Both the position numbers and the translations under genes were made by a program. Source: Dysgonamonadaceae bacterium (lineage in GTDB: Bacteria > Bacteroidota > Bacteroidia > Bacteroidales > Azobacteroidaceae). Taken from it: 8,003 nucleotides of DNA. The stretch lies in the NCBI GenBank assembly GCA_031276105.1, contig JAISNS010000071.1, positions 1-8,003 on the forward strand. Reading direction: 5' to 3'. The notes under the pieces are model-generated. The model worked only from the letters and a program-made list of their open reading frames with translations, did not search any database and had not been told where the DNA came from. Shown one piece after another: positions 1 through 7,428 of this stretch (the stretch's first letter is position 1; each line of letters opens with the position of its first letter).

Positions 1-150
1 GGCAAAAGGCAAAAGGTACAAGGTCGGGTACAGGGCAAAAGGCAAAAGGTACAGGAACGGCAAAGCCGCATATCCTGTACCTTGTACCTTATCCCTTGTA
101 CCTCCCTTATCCCTTGTACCCTTTTCCCTGTACCTTTTACCTTTAGCCTT
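1..150. repeat. Low-complexity block of short direct and inverted repeats
   Basis: The left half (1-56) is G/A-rich and built from words such as GGCAAAAGG and AAGGTACAAGG. The right half (73-150) is C/T-rich and built from their complements. Three relations can be read directly. A 20-nt stretch at 1-20 recurs exactly at 34-53. A 16-nt stretch at 87-102 recurs exactly at 105-120. Positions 34-55 are the reverse complement of 127-148 at 20 of 22 positions. Smaller perfect inverted pairs are 13-24 with 79-90, and 46-56 with 73-83; the latter encloses a CGGC-AAA-GCCG mini-hairpin (58-68). As single-stranded RNA or DNA the block could fold into several alternative long hairpins. I recall similar words in intergenic regions of Bacteroidales genomes, but no function is known to me. 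No coding potential is seen. Confidence 0.85.
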
Positions 151-160
151 GAACCTGCTG

Positions 161-200
<40 letters not shown>

Positions 201-213
201 ATAATTCCGTTAG

Positions 214-230
214 CTTCCAAACATTGGAAG
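214..230. repeat. Short perfect hairpin, 7-bp stem and 3-nt loop
   Basis: CTTCCAA, loop ACA, then TTGGAAG. The left arm could instead pair with GGAAGCT at 260-266, and TTCCGT (205-210) with ACGGAA (258-263), so alternative pairings exist. No T-run follows on either strand, so a simple intrinsic terminator is unlikely. The function is unknown. Confidence 0.55.
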
Positions 231-302
231 TTAATAATACATAATAAATTGTTATTTACGGAAGCTGCCATATTTGTTATTGATGTTTTACAAAAACCGC
301 TG

Positions 303-334
303 CAAATGTAATGGGTTTAATCGGATTATGCAAA
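303..334 (-). promoter_or_regulatory. Bacteroidetes-type promoter reading left, out of the window
   Basis: On the minus strand a -33 box TTTG (334-331) is separated by 20 nt from a -7 box TACATTTG (310-303). This is a full match to the Bacteroides housekeeping consensus TTTG-N19-21-TAnnTTTG. Transcription would start near 295-300 and run toward position 1, through the GT tract and the repeat block. It lies past the TolC stop codon, so it would serve a gene beyond the left edge on the same strand as the pump operon. A chance match in A/T-rich DNA cannot be excluded. Confidence 0.5.
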
Positions 335-373
335 TGTTTTTGAAAAAAATTAACCGATAGCAACAAGGTAAAT

Positions 374-1870
374 TTATTCCACACGTTCGTCGTTACGGAA
401 ATCGTAAAACGTTTTCCGCATCAAATCGGCCAAAGTCAATTGATAACTGATGTAAGCGCCCAAATGCGACGTGTAGGCGGTGTTCAGGCGATTACGTTCC
501 AGCGCCAGCGCTTGGCTGTCGATATCGCCGTCGGAAAAACGCTGAAGCGTGATTCCAAAACTCTTTTCGGCAACCGCAACATTTTTCTCCAGCAGTTGTA
601 AGCGTTTCAGGTTGCTGTTGATGGCGGCCGCCAAGTTGCGGACTTCCGTTTCGATGTTTCGTTCCACTTGGCTTTTGTTGTAAGTGTATTGCTTGAGGCG
701 GGCTTCGGCGGCTCTCACCAACGAACGGTTTTCGCCCCAGTCAAAAACAGGAATCGAAATCGTAAACCCAACGCCGTAGTTATAAGGCCGGTTTATGAAG
801 TCGGTATAGGATTTTTGGATAGAACCGGGAATATTCGTCGAAGCGCCGGGCATGGCGACGCCCACTTTTTCGAAATAGGCGTTGATGTTTCCCCGTATCA
901 TTCCATTGACTTTTTGTTGTTTGACGTTCAGTTTCTGTATCTCAATCCGGATTTCTTCTTCCCTGATTTCCAAGCGGTTTTGCAAGGCTAATTGCACGGC
1001 TTTTTCTATATCGACAACAATTATCTTGTAGTCGAGATTGCTGCTTAACGCGATACTGTCGTCCAAATTAATCCCCAACAGTTCTTTAAACGAATTGATC
1101 GACGAGTTTTGCGCAAGGAGCGCCCGGTCGTAATTGCTTTGCGCTTCGGCCAAATCGACTTCCATTTGCAAAGCGTCCACTTCGCGAATAAGCCCCGCTT
1201 CGTATTTATTTTTGGAAATTTCGAAGGCTTCCGATTGCCGTTCCAAGTCCAGTTGGGCAATTTCGGCTCCTTTTTGCAGGGAAAGCAAATTGTAATACGC
1301 GCTACTCACGTCATACACAAGGTCTAATTCTTCCCTTTTCAAGGTATTATTCGATCGTTCGTAAGCCAATTGCGCATTTTTAAGCGCCGATCGGAGGGCG
1401 TTGTATCCGTAAAAAGCGTCGATGGGTTGCCTGAATCCCAAGCGGGTATTCATATTGGCCGAACGCATACCGGCATAATAATCCATGAAACTCGACAGTC
1501 CGCTTTGTATAAATATGTTACCATCGGTCGGTAGCGGCTGGTTGATTGTGAGTCCGCTCGAATAAGTCAATTGTTTAACCGAAAAGAAAACGCCGGTACT
1601 GTCGGCTTTTTGACGGACGGTTTCGGTATATTCCGGCAAAGAAAGCGTGAGGTCGATATGCGTTTTCAAGCGGCTGGTTGCGGATTTCAGGTTAAATTCC
1701 GCGATTCGGATTTCCTGTTGCAAGGTCAACATCCGGTAACTTTTTTCTTTGGCTATTTCGATACTTTGTTCCAGCGTAAGATTGTACGTTTCGGATTTCA
1801 CCGGCAGACAAACAGTCGGGAAGAACAGGAGCAGCGCCATGCAAGAGGCGGTAAGAGCTGAATTTTTCAT
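374..1870 (-). CDS. TolC-family outer-membrane efflux channel
   Basis: A 498-residue outer-membrane factor that would form the trimeric exit duct of the pump encoded upstream. A Sec signal peptide is seen at residues 1-26 (hydrophobic MALLLFFPTV, likely cleavage after VKS). Two long alpha-helical OEP repeats follow. The first includes KYEAGLIREVDALQ (222-235). The second begins with the family-typical barrel strand and turn GVGFTISIPVFDWGENR (366-382), followed by a helix of AAEARLKQ type. The length is normal for the family. The start was set at M1 (1868-1870) because it directly precedes the signal peptide and lies 10 nt after the ATPase stop. An in-frame ATG at 1981 would put 37 charged residues before the signal and overlap the ATPase gene by about 100 nt. 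No Shine-Dalgarno is seen. It is the last gene of the operon. The family call is firm; the substrate is unknown. Confidence 0.95.
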   Translation of the reverse strand: MKNSALTASCMALLLFFPTVCLPVKSETYNLTLEQSIEIAKEKSYRMLTLQQEIRIAEFNLKSATSRLKTHIDLTLSLPEYTETVRQKADSTGVFFSVKQLTYSSGLTINQPLPTDGNIFIQSGLSSFMDYYAGMRSANMNTRLGFRQPIDAFYGYNALRSALKNAQLAYERSNNTLKREELDLVYDVSSAYYNLLSLQKGAEIAQLDLERQSEAFEISKNKYEAGLIREVDALQMEVDLAEAQSNYDRALLAQNSSINSFKELLGINLDDSIALSSNLDYKIIVVDIEKAVQLALQNRLEIREEEIRIEIQKLNVKQQKVNGMIRGNINAYFEKVGVAMPGASTNIPGSIQKSYTDFINRPYNYGVGFTISIPVFDWGENRSLVRAAEARLKQYTYNKSQVERNIETEVRNLAAAINSNLKRLQLLEKNVAVAEKSFGITLQRFSDGDIDSQALALERNRLNTAYTSHLGAYISYQLTLADLMRKTFYDFRNDERVE

Positions 1871-1880
1871 AATAAATCGT

Positions 1881-2579
1881 TTAATGAATAAGCGTTCGAT
1901 TGGGATTGGGGTGATCGGAATGTATTTTACCGTCTTTGATATAAATATTCCGTTCGGCATAATTAGCGATTTCCGCTTCATGCGTAATCAGGATAATCGT
2001 GTTTCCTTCGCGGTGCAATTCATAGAACAGCGCCATAATATCTTCGCCGGTTTTTGAATCGAGGGCGCCGGTCGGTTCATCCGCCAAAAGAATGCCCGGA
2101 TTGGTAACTAAAGCTCTGGCGATGGCGACTCGTTGCCGTTGTCCACCGCTTAATTCGCCGGGTTTATGATCGATCCGGTCGGAGAGGTTTACCCGTTGCA
2201 GGGCTTTCATGGCGCGTTCTTTTCTTTCCCGGGCAGGTGTTCCCGCATAAATCAGCGGCAGTTCCACATTTTGGAGCGCATTTAAACGGGGAAGCAAATT
2301 GAAATTCTGGAAAATAAATCCGATTTCCCTGTTCCGCATCGCCGACAGCGCATCGTCGTCCAAGGTACTCACGTCTGTCCGGTTGAAATAATAATGCCCG
2401 CCGGTAGGCGTATCCAGACAGCCTAAGATGTTCATCAAAGTCGATTTCCCCGATCCGGAAGGCCCCATGATGGCAACATATTCATTTTTGTCGATACTGA
2501 GGTTAATGTCCTTTAAGACGGGAATTTCAATTTCCCCCATGGAATAATTTTTTATCAAATGCACAATTTCAATCAACAT
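1881..2579 (-). CDS. ABC transporter ATPase, MacB/LolD type
   Basis: A 232-residue cytoplasmic nucleotide-binding subunit that would power the adjacent permease. All motifs are present: Walker [10 protein letters not shown] (39-47), Q-loop glutamine Q91 in FIFQNFNLL, signature [15 protein letters not shown] (143-157), Walker B ILLADE with catalytic E168, D-loop GALD (171-174) and switch histidine H200 in LITHE. The N-terminal layout and the [15 protein letters not shown] stretch are typical of the MacB/LolD/FtsE group, whose members work on lipoproteins, peptides, macrolides or cell division. E. coli MacB fuses ATPase and permease; here they are separate genes, as in many Bacteroidetes. The ATG lies 10 nt after the permease stop; an in-frame stop just upstream (2583-2585) excludes a longer protein. 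No Shine-Dalgarno is seen. Confidence 0.96.
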   Translation of the reverse strand: MLIEIVHLIKNYSMGEIEIPVLKDINLSIDKNEYVAIMGPSGSGKSTLMNILGCLDTPTGGHYYFNRTDVSTLDDDALSAMRNREIGFIFQNFNLLPRLNALQNVELPLIYAGTPARERKERAMKALQRVNLSDRIDHKPGELSGGQRQRVAIARALVTNPGILLADEPTGALDSKTGEDIMALFYELHREGNTIILITHEAEIANYAERNIYIKDGKIHSDHPNPNRTLIH

Positions 2580-2589
2580 AATTCATCAT

Positions 2590-3828
2590 TTATTCATAAC
2601 GTATTGAATCTACCGGTTTCAGGTTGGCGGCGTTCTTGGCCGGCAGATACCCGAAACTGATGCCTACGATCACCGAAAAGGCAAAAGCGATTAAAATGGA
2701 ATAAAGCCGGATATAAGTGCTTACATCCGTAAACAGCGAAACGGTCAACGAAAGGCTGACGCCCAATAAAACGCCGATAATTCCGCCCGTTATACTGATT
2801 GCTACCGCTTCGGACACAAATTGCCGCATAATATCGGCTTTCCGCGCGCCGATAGCCCGCCGGATACCAATCTCGCGGGTTCGTTCCATAACCGTAGCCA
2901 GCATGATATTCATAATGCCGATTCCGCCGACAATGAGCGAAATAGCCGCAATAGCCCCTAACAGGAAATTATAAATCTGCCGTTCCTTTTCTTCCTGTTT
3001 GAGTAATTCGTAAGGGATAACGATGCTGTAATCTTCATTATTGAAATGATGCCGTTTCAATATTTCATGAATCAGTTGGGAAACTTCTACCAACCGGTTC
3101 GACTGCGTCACCTGAACGGTGATTTGCTGTATTTCGCTTGACAGCACGTTTTCCCTGCTGAAGCGGCTCAGGAAAGTGGATAGCGGCACATAGACATCCG
3201 TATTCAAGTCGCGGGCGGCTAATTCGCCGACCGTTTCGGTAAAAAGCGTTTTCGATTCAAGCACGCCGGTTACTTCCAGCCACTGGTCTTCTATTTTGAC
3301 CATTTTCCCAACCGGGTCTTCGCGTTGGTACAGTGTCGCGGCGACTCCCGCGCCCAAGAGACAGACTTTCGCCCGTTGCGCATACTGATTTTCATTGATA
3401 AAATCGCCTTTCCGCAAGCGGTAATTCATCATAACCGGAAAATCGGGCGTAATGCCGATAACCGTTGATTTAACCGACTTATCGGCATATTTAACGTCGG
3501 TAGTAATCTCGGCCTGCGACGCCAGCCGTTCTACATCCGGAACGATTTCTTTAATCACATTCGCATCTTTGATCGAGAGGCCTTGCGAAAATTTGGCGCG
3601 GACTTCTTCCAATTCTTCTTCCGTCATTTTCTTTTCACGGACAATAATATTATTCACGCCTAAATCCTGATATTTGGCGATCGCTTCGCGTTTGGCACCT
3701 TCGCCAATCGAAAGCATGGCAATCACGGAGGCTACGCCGAAAATAATTCCCAGCATGGTAAGGAAGGAGCGAAATTTATGGTCGGCCAGTCCCCTGACGG
3801 CTAAGCGGATGTTTTCTTCAATCTGCAT
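2590..3828 (-). CDS. MacB/FtsX-type ABC transporter permease
   Basis: A 412-residue inner-membrane subunit with the MacB layout. A short cytoplasmic start (1-20) leads into TM1 (about 21-41). A periplasmic MacB core domain (about 42-284) follows, then TM2 (about 286-310), TM3 (341-366) and TM4 (374-396). Family hallmarks are the TM2 region GGIGIMNIML (301-310), the cytoplasmic ERTREIGIRRAIGAR (315-329), and the C-terminal LPAKNAANLKPVDSIRYE, which resembles the usual PARKAARLDPIEALRYE. Type VII (mechanotransmission) ABC transporters of this kind do not carry substrate through the membrane; they use ATP to move periplasmic substrate into a TolC duct. The gene begins 3 nt after the third adaptor and ends 10 nt before the ATPase. 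No truncation is seen. Which adaptor it touches cannot be told from the sequence. Confidence 0.95.
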   Translation of the reverse strand: MQIEENIRLAVRGLADHKFRSFLTMLGIIFGVASVIAMLSIGEGAKREAIAKYQDLGVNNIIVREKKMTEEELEEVRAKFSQGLSIKDANVIKEIVPDVERLASQAEITTDVKYADKSVKSTVIGITPDFPVMMNYRLRKGDFINENQYAQRAKVCLLGAGVAATLYQREDPVGKMVKIEDQWLEVTGVLESKTLFTETVGELAARDLNTDVYVPLSTFLSRFSRENVLSSEIQQITVQVTQSNRLVEVSQLIHEILKRHHFNNEDYSIVIPYELLKQEEKERQIYNFLLGAIAAISLIVGGIGIMNIMLATVMERTREIGIRRAIGARKADIMRQFVSEAVAISITGGIIGVLLGVSLSLTVSLFTDVSTYIRLYSILIAFAFSVIVGISFGYLPAKNAANLKPVDSIRYE

Positions 3829-3831
3829 ATA

Positions 3832-4836
3832 TTAATCATTCAAATATTCACAACTGACCGTCATCCCCGGTTTTAATCGCGGATCGGATTTCAGGATGAG
3901 GACTTCCACGTCAAAAACCTTTTGGCGCGATTTATTATTCCTATCCTTGCGATGGCATAATTTACCGATATAACTTACTTCACCTTCAAACACCGTTTCG
4001 GGCAGGGCGTCTAACCGGACGGATGCTTTTTGCTTCAGGTGTATTTTCAGGAAATCCGTTTCATTGATGAAGGTATTTACTTTCATCCGGCTGAGTTCGG
4101 GGACATTGGCCATGTTATTACCGGGGTAAATATTATCGCCCACTTTCAGCAGATTACCTGTCCGCCAATTGTGTGCAATCTGAAAAACGCCGGCAATGGG
4201 CGACCGCAAAGTAAGCGCCGGTAAGAGCGCATACGCATTTTCGATTTCATTTTGTACCTGGCTGACTCGTATTTCCTGTATCTTCAATTCGTTGTAATTA
4301 ATTGTTTTCGCCAGTTCCAAGCGCTGTTCTTCTTTGGCAAGCGTAATTTCGGCCTGTTTAAATTCGAGTTCTTTGATTTTACGTAAACGCTCCGTTTCAA
4401 AGCGGGACGATTCCAGTTCTATTTTTTTAAGATTGAACGTAGCTCTTTCGTTTTTTATATTGGTTGTCAAGTCATTAATCCGGTTATCCTGATCAACGCG
4501 AAGTTTTTCCAGATTCGCCCGTTCGGTTTCCAGATTACTTTCCCGTTCGATAATGAAACGCTTGATTTCCGTCGGATCCAGCTGAATAATCGAATCGCCC
4601 GGATTTACAATCGTTCCGTGTTCCAATATCCCGATTACCCGCATTTCATACCAATACCGCCCGTAACGTGACAGTACGAATGCACGATTATTGACCGCAG
4701 CCAGTTCGCCGGTTTCTACGATGTTTTTTTCTTTGCCGGTTTTGCTTTCTTCCGCTTCCGGTTTGTCGCCACAGGCGGCGAGCCACAGGAGGCAGGCGGC
4801 AAGATACAGATGACAAGTAACTGAAAATTGTTTCAT
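3832..4836 (-). CDS. HlyD-family periplasmic adaptor lipoprotein 3, lacking the membrane-proximal domain
   Basis: A 334-residue efflux adaptor. A lipoprotein signal ends in the lipobox LAAC (19-22, lipidated C22), so the mature protein would be membrane-anchored. A split lipoyl/barrel-sandwich domain (about 55-90 and 205-245) flanks a long charged coiled coil (about 92-203). The beta-barrel domain (about 250-331) ends in PGMTVSC (323-329), and the protein stops five residues later. The two upstream paralogs continue for 75-83 residues into a membrane-proximal domain, which is absent here. Blocks shared with them are KVGDNIY (231-237) and VPELSRMK (245-252). The start overlaps the stop of adaptor 2 as ATGA (4833-4836), implying translational coupling. 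The reading frame ends cleanly and the permease begins 3 nt later, so the short C-terminus does not look like recent decay. Confidence 0.9.
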   Translation of the reverse strand: MKQFSVTCHLYLAACLLWLAACGDKPEAEESKTGKEKNIVETGELAAVNNRAFVLSRYGRYWYEMRVIGILEHGTIVNPGDSIIQLDPTEIKRFIIERESNLETERANLEKLRVDQDNRINDLTTNIKNERATFNLKKIELESSRFETERLRKIKELEFKQAEITLAKEEQRLELAKTINYNELKIQEIRVSQVQNEIENAYALLPALTLRSPIAGVFQIAHNWRTGNLLKVGDNIYPGNNMANVPELSRMKVNTFINETDFLKIHLKQKASVRLDALPETVFEGEVSYIGKLCHRKDRNNKSRQKVFDVEVLILKSDPRLKPGMTVSCEYLND

Positions 4837-6074
4837 TGCGCTACTTTTTTGGAGGCGGATTCGTTTTCTTTTTCCTGTGCGAAAGGGTCGATCAACGCTA
4901 CCTGATCTTTTTCATCCAGTCCGGCGGTGATAATCATGAAATCGGAATTGGATTCGCCCCGTTCTATTTCGGTTTTATTAAATCCGCCGGATGTTTTTTT
5001 GTAAACAAAATATTTATCTCCTTCCTGATGAACGGCTTCCAAGGGGACATACAGCGCCCCGTCGATTCGGTTCATAATAATCCGGCAACTCACCGTCAAT
5101 CCGGGAAGCAGGTTTGGATTCGTACCGTCGAGCAATATTTCGACGGGAAAGACTTTCAATTTGGAACTTTCGTCTTTATTTACAGCCAGATTTGCCACCG
5201 CGATTACCGACCCGGAAAAAATACTGTCGGAAAAGGCGTCCGGTTTGATTTCCACTTTCAGGCCTTTGTCGATTTTGGCAATATCGACTTCATTGATTTT
5301 TACGGTGGCCTTCAAGGAAGATAAATCGGGCAGTTGGATAATCGGAAAACCCGACCAGCACTGGTCGCCCACCTGAAATTTGTTGCCGCTGCTCCAACTG
5401 CGAGCGATAACGGCGATTCCCGGCGACGGGGTTATCACAAACATTTTTTGCAAGGTTTCGTAGGCTTCGTTCAAGCGCGCCCGGTCTTGTTCGATAGCCA
5501 GTTTTTTCTGTTTAATTTCTTCTTTTTGTATTTTAATGCGGTTTTCGATTTGCTCTTTCGCTTTCTCCAGAGCGATTTTGGCTTTATCTAAGTTGAGTTG
5601 GATTTCTTTTTTCTTTACTTCCGATTCGTAAACAGCCGATTCGAAGCGGATATCTGCAATTTCCTGCGACAGGCGGGCAACTTCGTAATCGGCATTCAAC
5701 TCTTCCAAGTCGGATTGATGCTGGGCGGAGATTCGTTCGAGTTCCGCATGACTGATTTCCAGCCGGCCTTCGGCTTCGACAATTCCTTTTTGCACTTCCG
5801 AAGGGTCGAAAACGATTAAGGTATCGCCGGTTTTCACTTCCTGCCCGTCTTTTACTAATTGGGTAATTTTCAGGTTTCCATAGCGCCACGAAATGGTTGG
5901 CGATGAAATATTGATCGAATGAGTTGCTTCTATTTCGCCTTCTTCATAGAGGTCGATATAAAAAACGCCGCGTACAACGGAGGCAAGCGGTATTTGTGAA
6001 ACTTCTTTCCGGCTACATGCAATCAAAAGGAGGAGGAACGATCCGTAACAAACGATTTTTTTCAGTTGTTTCAT
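4833..6074 (-). CDS. HlyD-family periplasmic adaptor lipoprotein 2
   Basis: A 413-residue efflux adaptor with all four domains. The lipoprotein signal has lipobox LIAC (17-20, lipidated C20). The first barrel-sandwich half (about 52-92) contains VKDGQEVKTGDTLIVFDP. A long coiled coil rich in E, K, Q and R spans about 95-210. The second half (about 212-250) carries QVGDQCW (234-240). A beta-barrel (about 253-335) ends in PGLTVSC (324-330), and a membrane-proximal domain (about 338-398) begins with LYVPLEAV. The barrel-sandwich entry resembles adaptor 3 (DPSEVQKGI here, DPTEIKRFI there) more than adaptor 1. The gene starts 12 nt after adaptor 1 and its last codons overlap the start of adaptor 3 by 4 nt. 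The adaptor would link the permease to the TolC channel. The family is certain; the specific role among the three is not. Confidence 0.93.
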   Translation of the reverse strand: MKQLKKIVCYGSFLLLLIACSRKEVSQIPLASVVRGVFYIDLYEEGEIEATHSINISSPTISWRYGNLKITQLVKDGQEVKTGDTLIVFDPSEVQKGIVEAEGRLEISHAELERISAQHQSDLEELNADYEVARLSQEIADIRFESAVYESEVKKKEIQLNLDKAKIALEKAKEQIENRIKIQKEEIKQKKLAIEQDRARLNEAYETLQKMFVITPSPGIAVIARSWSSGNKFQVGDQCWSGFPIIQLPDLSSLKATVKINEVDIAKIDKGLKVEIKPDAFSDSIFSGSVIAVANLAVNKDESSKLKVFPVEILLDGTNPNLLPGLTVSCRIIMNRIDGALYVPLEAVHQEGDKYFVYKKTSGGFNKTEIERGESNSDFMIITAGLDEKDQVALIDPFAQEKENESASKKVAQ

Positions 6075-6086
6075 ATTCAGTTGTAA

Positions 6087-7283
6087 TCAGTTAATTTTTA
6101 AAAGAGCGGACGGCGGTTTAGTCAGGGCGATTACCTCGTTGCCCTGTAATCCGTCAGTGATGATTATTTCTTTCGGCGATGAAATTCCGGTTGTTATCCG
6201 GCGCGCACTGAAGCCGTTGCCCTGCTTTACATAAACTACTTTTATCGAATCTTCTTCAAATACGGCTATTTGAGGTACCGTTAACGTATCTTTTACCTGT
6301 TTCAGGATGATTCGGCAAGAGGCGGTAAAACCCGGTTCGGGCATTACGGAAGCGCTGTCGATCGAAGCTTCGATTTCAAAGAATTTCACTTTTGAATTTT
6401 CTTTATACGATTGTCCCACGGGCGATTTCATTTGTATCTTTCCCCAAGCTTTGTTATCCGGCATGGCGTCGAAAGAGAAAACGACCGAATCGTTCAGGCT
6501 GATGTATTTATAATCTGTTTCCGGGGCTTGTATTTTGACTTTCATGCCGGAAAATTCAGGTAAATTGACTAAGGGCATCCTTCCCCACACCGGATCGCCG
6601 ACTTGCAGTTTTTTTCCGGTAAACGGATAAATAGCCCGCATCGCCAAGCCGTCTTTGGGCGCTTTGACGGTCAGGGCGTCCAATTGTTCTTTCGCTGTTT
6701 GGAGGCGATTGGCGAATTGCCGGATTTGCAATTCTCTTTTCCGCATTTCCGATTGCCGGATAAAGTTGAGCGCCTGTAATTTTTTTTCAAACCGTTCTTT
6801 TTGGATCGTTACCATGGCTAATTCCAGTTCTTTGATTTTCACCTGATTAGGAGTTGCGTATTCCAATTGCAGGGAATCCAAGCGGGCAATCTGCGTTTCG
6901 GCTGCATTGGTTTTTACCTGAGCTTCCAATAAAGCATATTGCATATCCAGATCGGCCTGAGTCTTTGTCAGTTCTACTTGAGCGTTTTCCAAAGAAATCA
7001 GCAGTTCGTCGTAAGTCGTTTGAAGTTCGGGAACTTCTACGCTACAAATCACTTCGCCCTCTTTCACATAGACGCCTTCTTCCACCAGAAAACCGACAAC
7101 CCCTTCCACCTGGGGCGGACAAATGGCTGTTGTTGAACGGACAGGCTCTACATAGCCGTCGATAAAAAGCGAATGTTCAAAATTGCCGCGAACGACTGTA
7201 TATGTAAAAATGCCTTTCGAATCAGGGGAAGTACAAGATACGAAAAAAGAGAACAGTGAAATTATGATGATATCAGATTTCAA
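6087..7283 (-). CDS. HlyD-family periplasmic adaptor lipoprotein 1, probable TTG start
   Basis: A 398-residue adaptor and the first gene of the pump operon. The start codon chosen is TTG (7281-7283). Upstream in frame there is no ATG before the stop at 7302-7304, and the first internal ATG is near residue 114, inside the coiled coil. From the TTG the protein has a short lipoprotein signal ending in FVSC (14-17, lipidated C17). A canonical lipoyl half-motif GVVGFLVEEGVYVKEGEVIC (61-80) follows, then a coiled coil (about 86-200). The second half carries the family motif LTVKAPKDG (204-212) and QVGDPVW (227-233). The beta-barrel (about 246-328) ends in PGFTASC (317-323), and the membrane-proximal domain spans about 333-390. 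Of the three adaptors it is the closest to a textbook MacA/AcrA architecture. No Shine-Dalgarno or clear promoter precedes it. Confidence 0.9.
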   Translation of the reverse strand: MKSDIIIISLFSFFVSCTSPDSKGIFTYTVVRGNFEHSLFIDGYVEPVRSTTAICPPQVEGVVGFLVEEGVYVKEGEVICSVEVPELQTTYDELLISLENAQVELTKTQADLDMQYALLEAQVKTNAAETQIARLDSLQLEYATPNQVKIKELELAMVTIQKERFEKKLQALNFIRQSEMRKRELQIRQFANRLQTAKEQLDALTVKAPKDGLAMRAIYPFTGKKLQVGDPVWGRMPLVNLPEFSGMKVKIQAPETDYKYISLNDSVVFSFDAMPDNKAWGKIQMKSPVGQSYKENSKVKFFEIEASIDSASVMPEPGFTASCRIILKQVKDTLTVPQIAVFEEDSIKVVYVKQGNGFSARRITTGISSPKEIIITDGLQGNEVIALTKPPSALLKIN

Positions 7284-7348
7284 TTTATAATAAAGATAGA
7301 ATTAAAATTGTTGCAAATTAAAGCAGTTTTTTTCAAAATACGACAGTT

Positions 7349-7389
7349 TTCACAATTTTTATTACAGGCTTATTGATAAAAATTGTGAA
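7349..7389. repeat. Perfect 14-bp inverted repeat, candidate operator
   Basis: The arm TTCACAATTTTTAT (7349-7362) is exactly complementary to ATAAAAATTGTGAA (7376-7389) around a 13-nt spacer. It lies 66 nt upstream of the TTG start of the pump operon and 186 nt upstream of hsp20. Because the flanking genes diverge, a terminator is not expected here. A binding site for a dimeric regulator, or a hairpin in the pump leader RNA, fits better. The regulator is not encoded in the window. Confidence 0.6.
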
Positions 7390-7428
7390 TACAGGTATTA
7401 TCCGAATTCAAAATTCATGCCACAAATA

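Noticed and set aside
1..150. CRISPR array
   Set aside because: The repeats are short and overlap each other; there are no regular repeat-spacer units, no unique spacers of constant size and no cas genes nearby.
214..230. Rho-independent terminator of the pump operon
   Set aside because: The 7-bp hairpin is A/T-leaning and is not followed by a T-run on the minus strand; it also lies about 145 nt past the TolC stop.
1871..1981. In-frame upstream ATG that would lengthen the TolC protein by 37 residues
   Set aside because: It would overlap the ATPase gene by about 100 nt and place a basic, non-signal stretch before a clear Sec signal peptide. The ATG at 1870 fits the 10-nt spacing seen at the previous junction.
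1881..4836. Calling the genes macA and macB
   Set aside because: The family resemblance is clear, but the MacB domains are split into two genes, the adaptors are three lipoproteins, and no substrate evidence exists. The gene symbols would suggest macrolide export, which cannot be supported.
4836..5324. 162-codon open frame on the plus strand
   Set aside because: It lies wholly antisense to the adaptor 2 coding region. Its translation is a Phe/Gly-rich low-complexity chain without a recognisable domain, as expected from the complement of a lysine- and glutamate-rich gene.
5584..5889. 101-codon minus-strand frame inside adaptor 2
   Set aside because: It is in another frame of a clearly coding region, Arg/Pro-rich, and has no domain or ribosome binding site.
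7349..7389. Bidirectional terminator
   Set aside because: The flanking genes diverge from this site, so neither transcript ends here; an operator or leader hairpin is more sensible.
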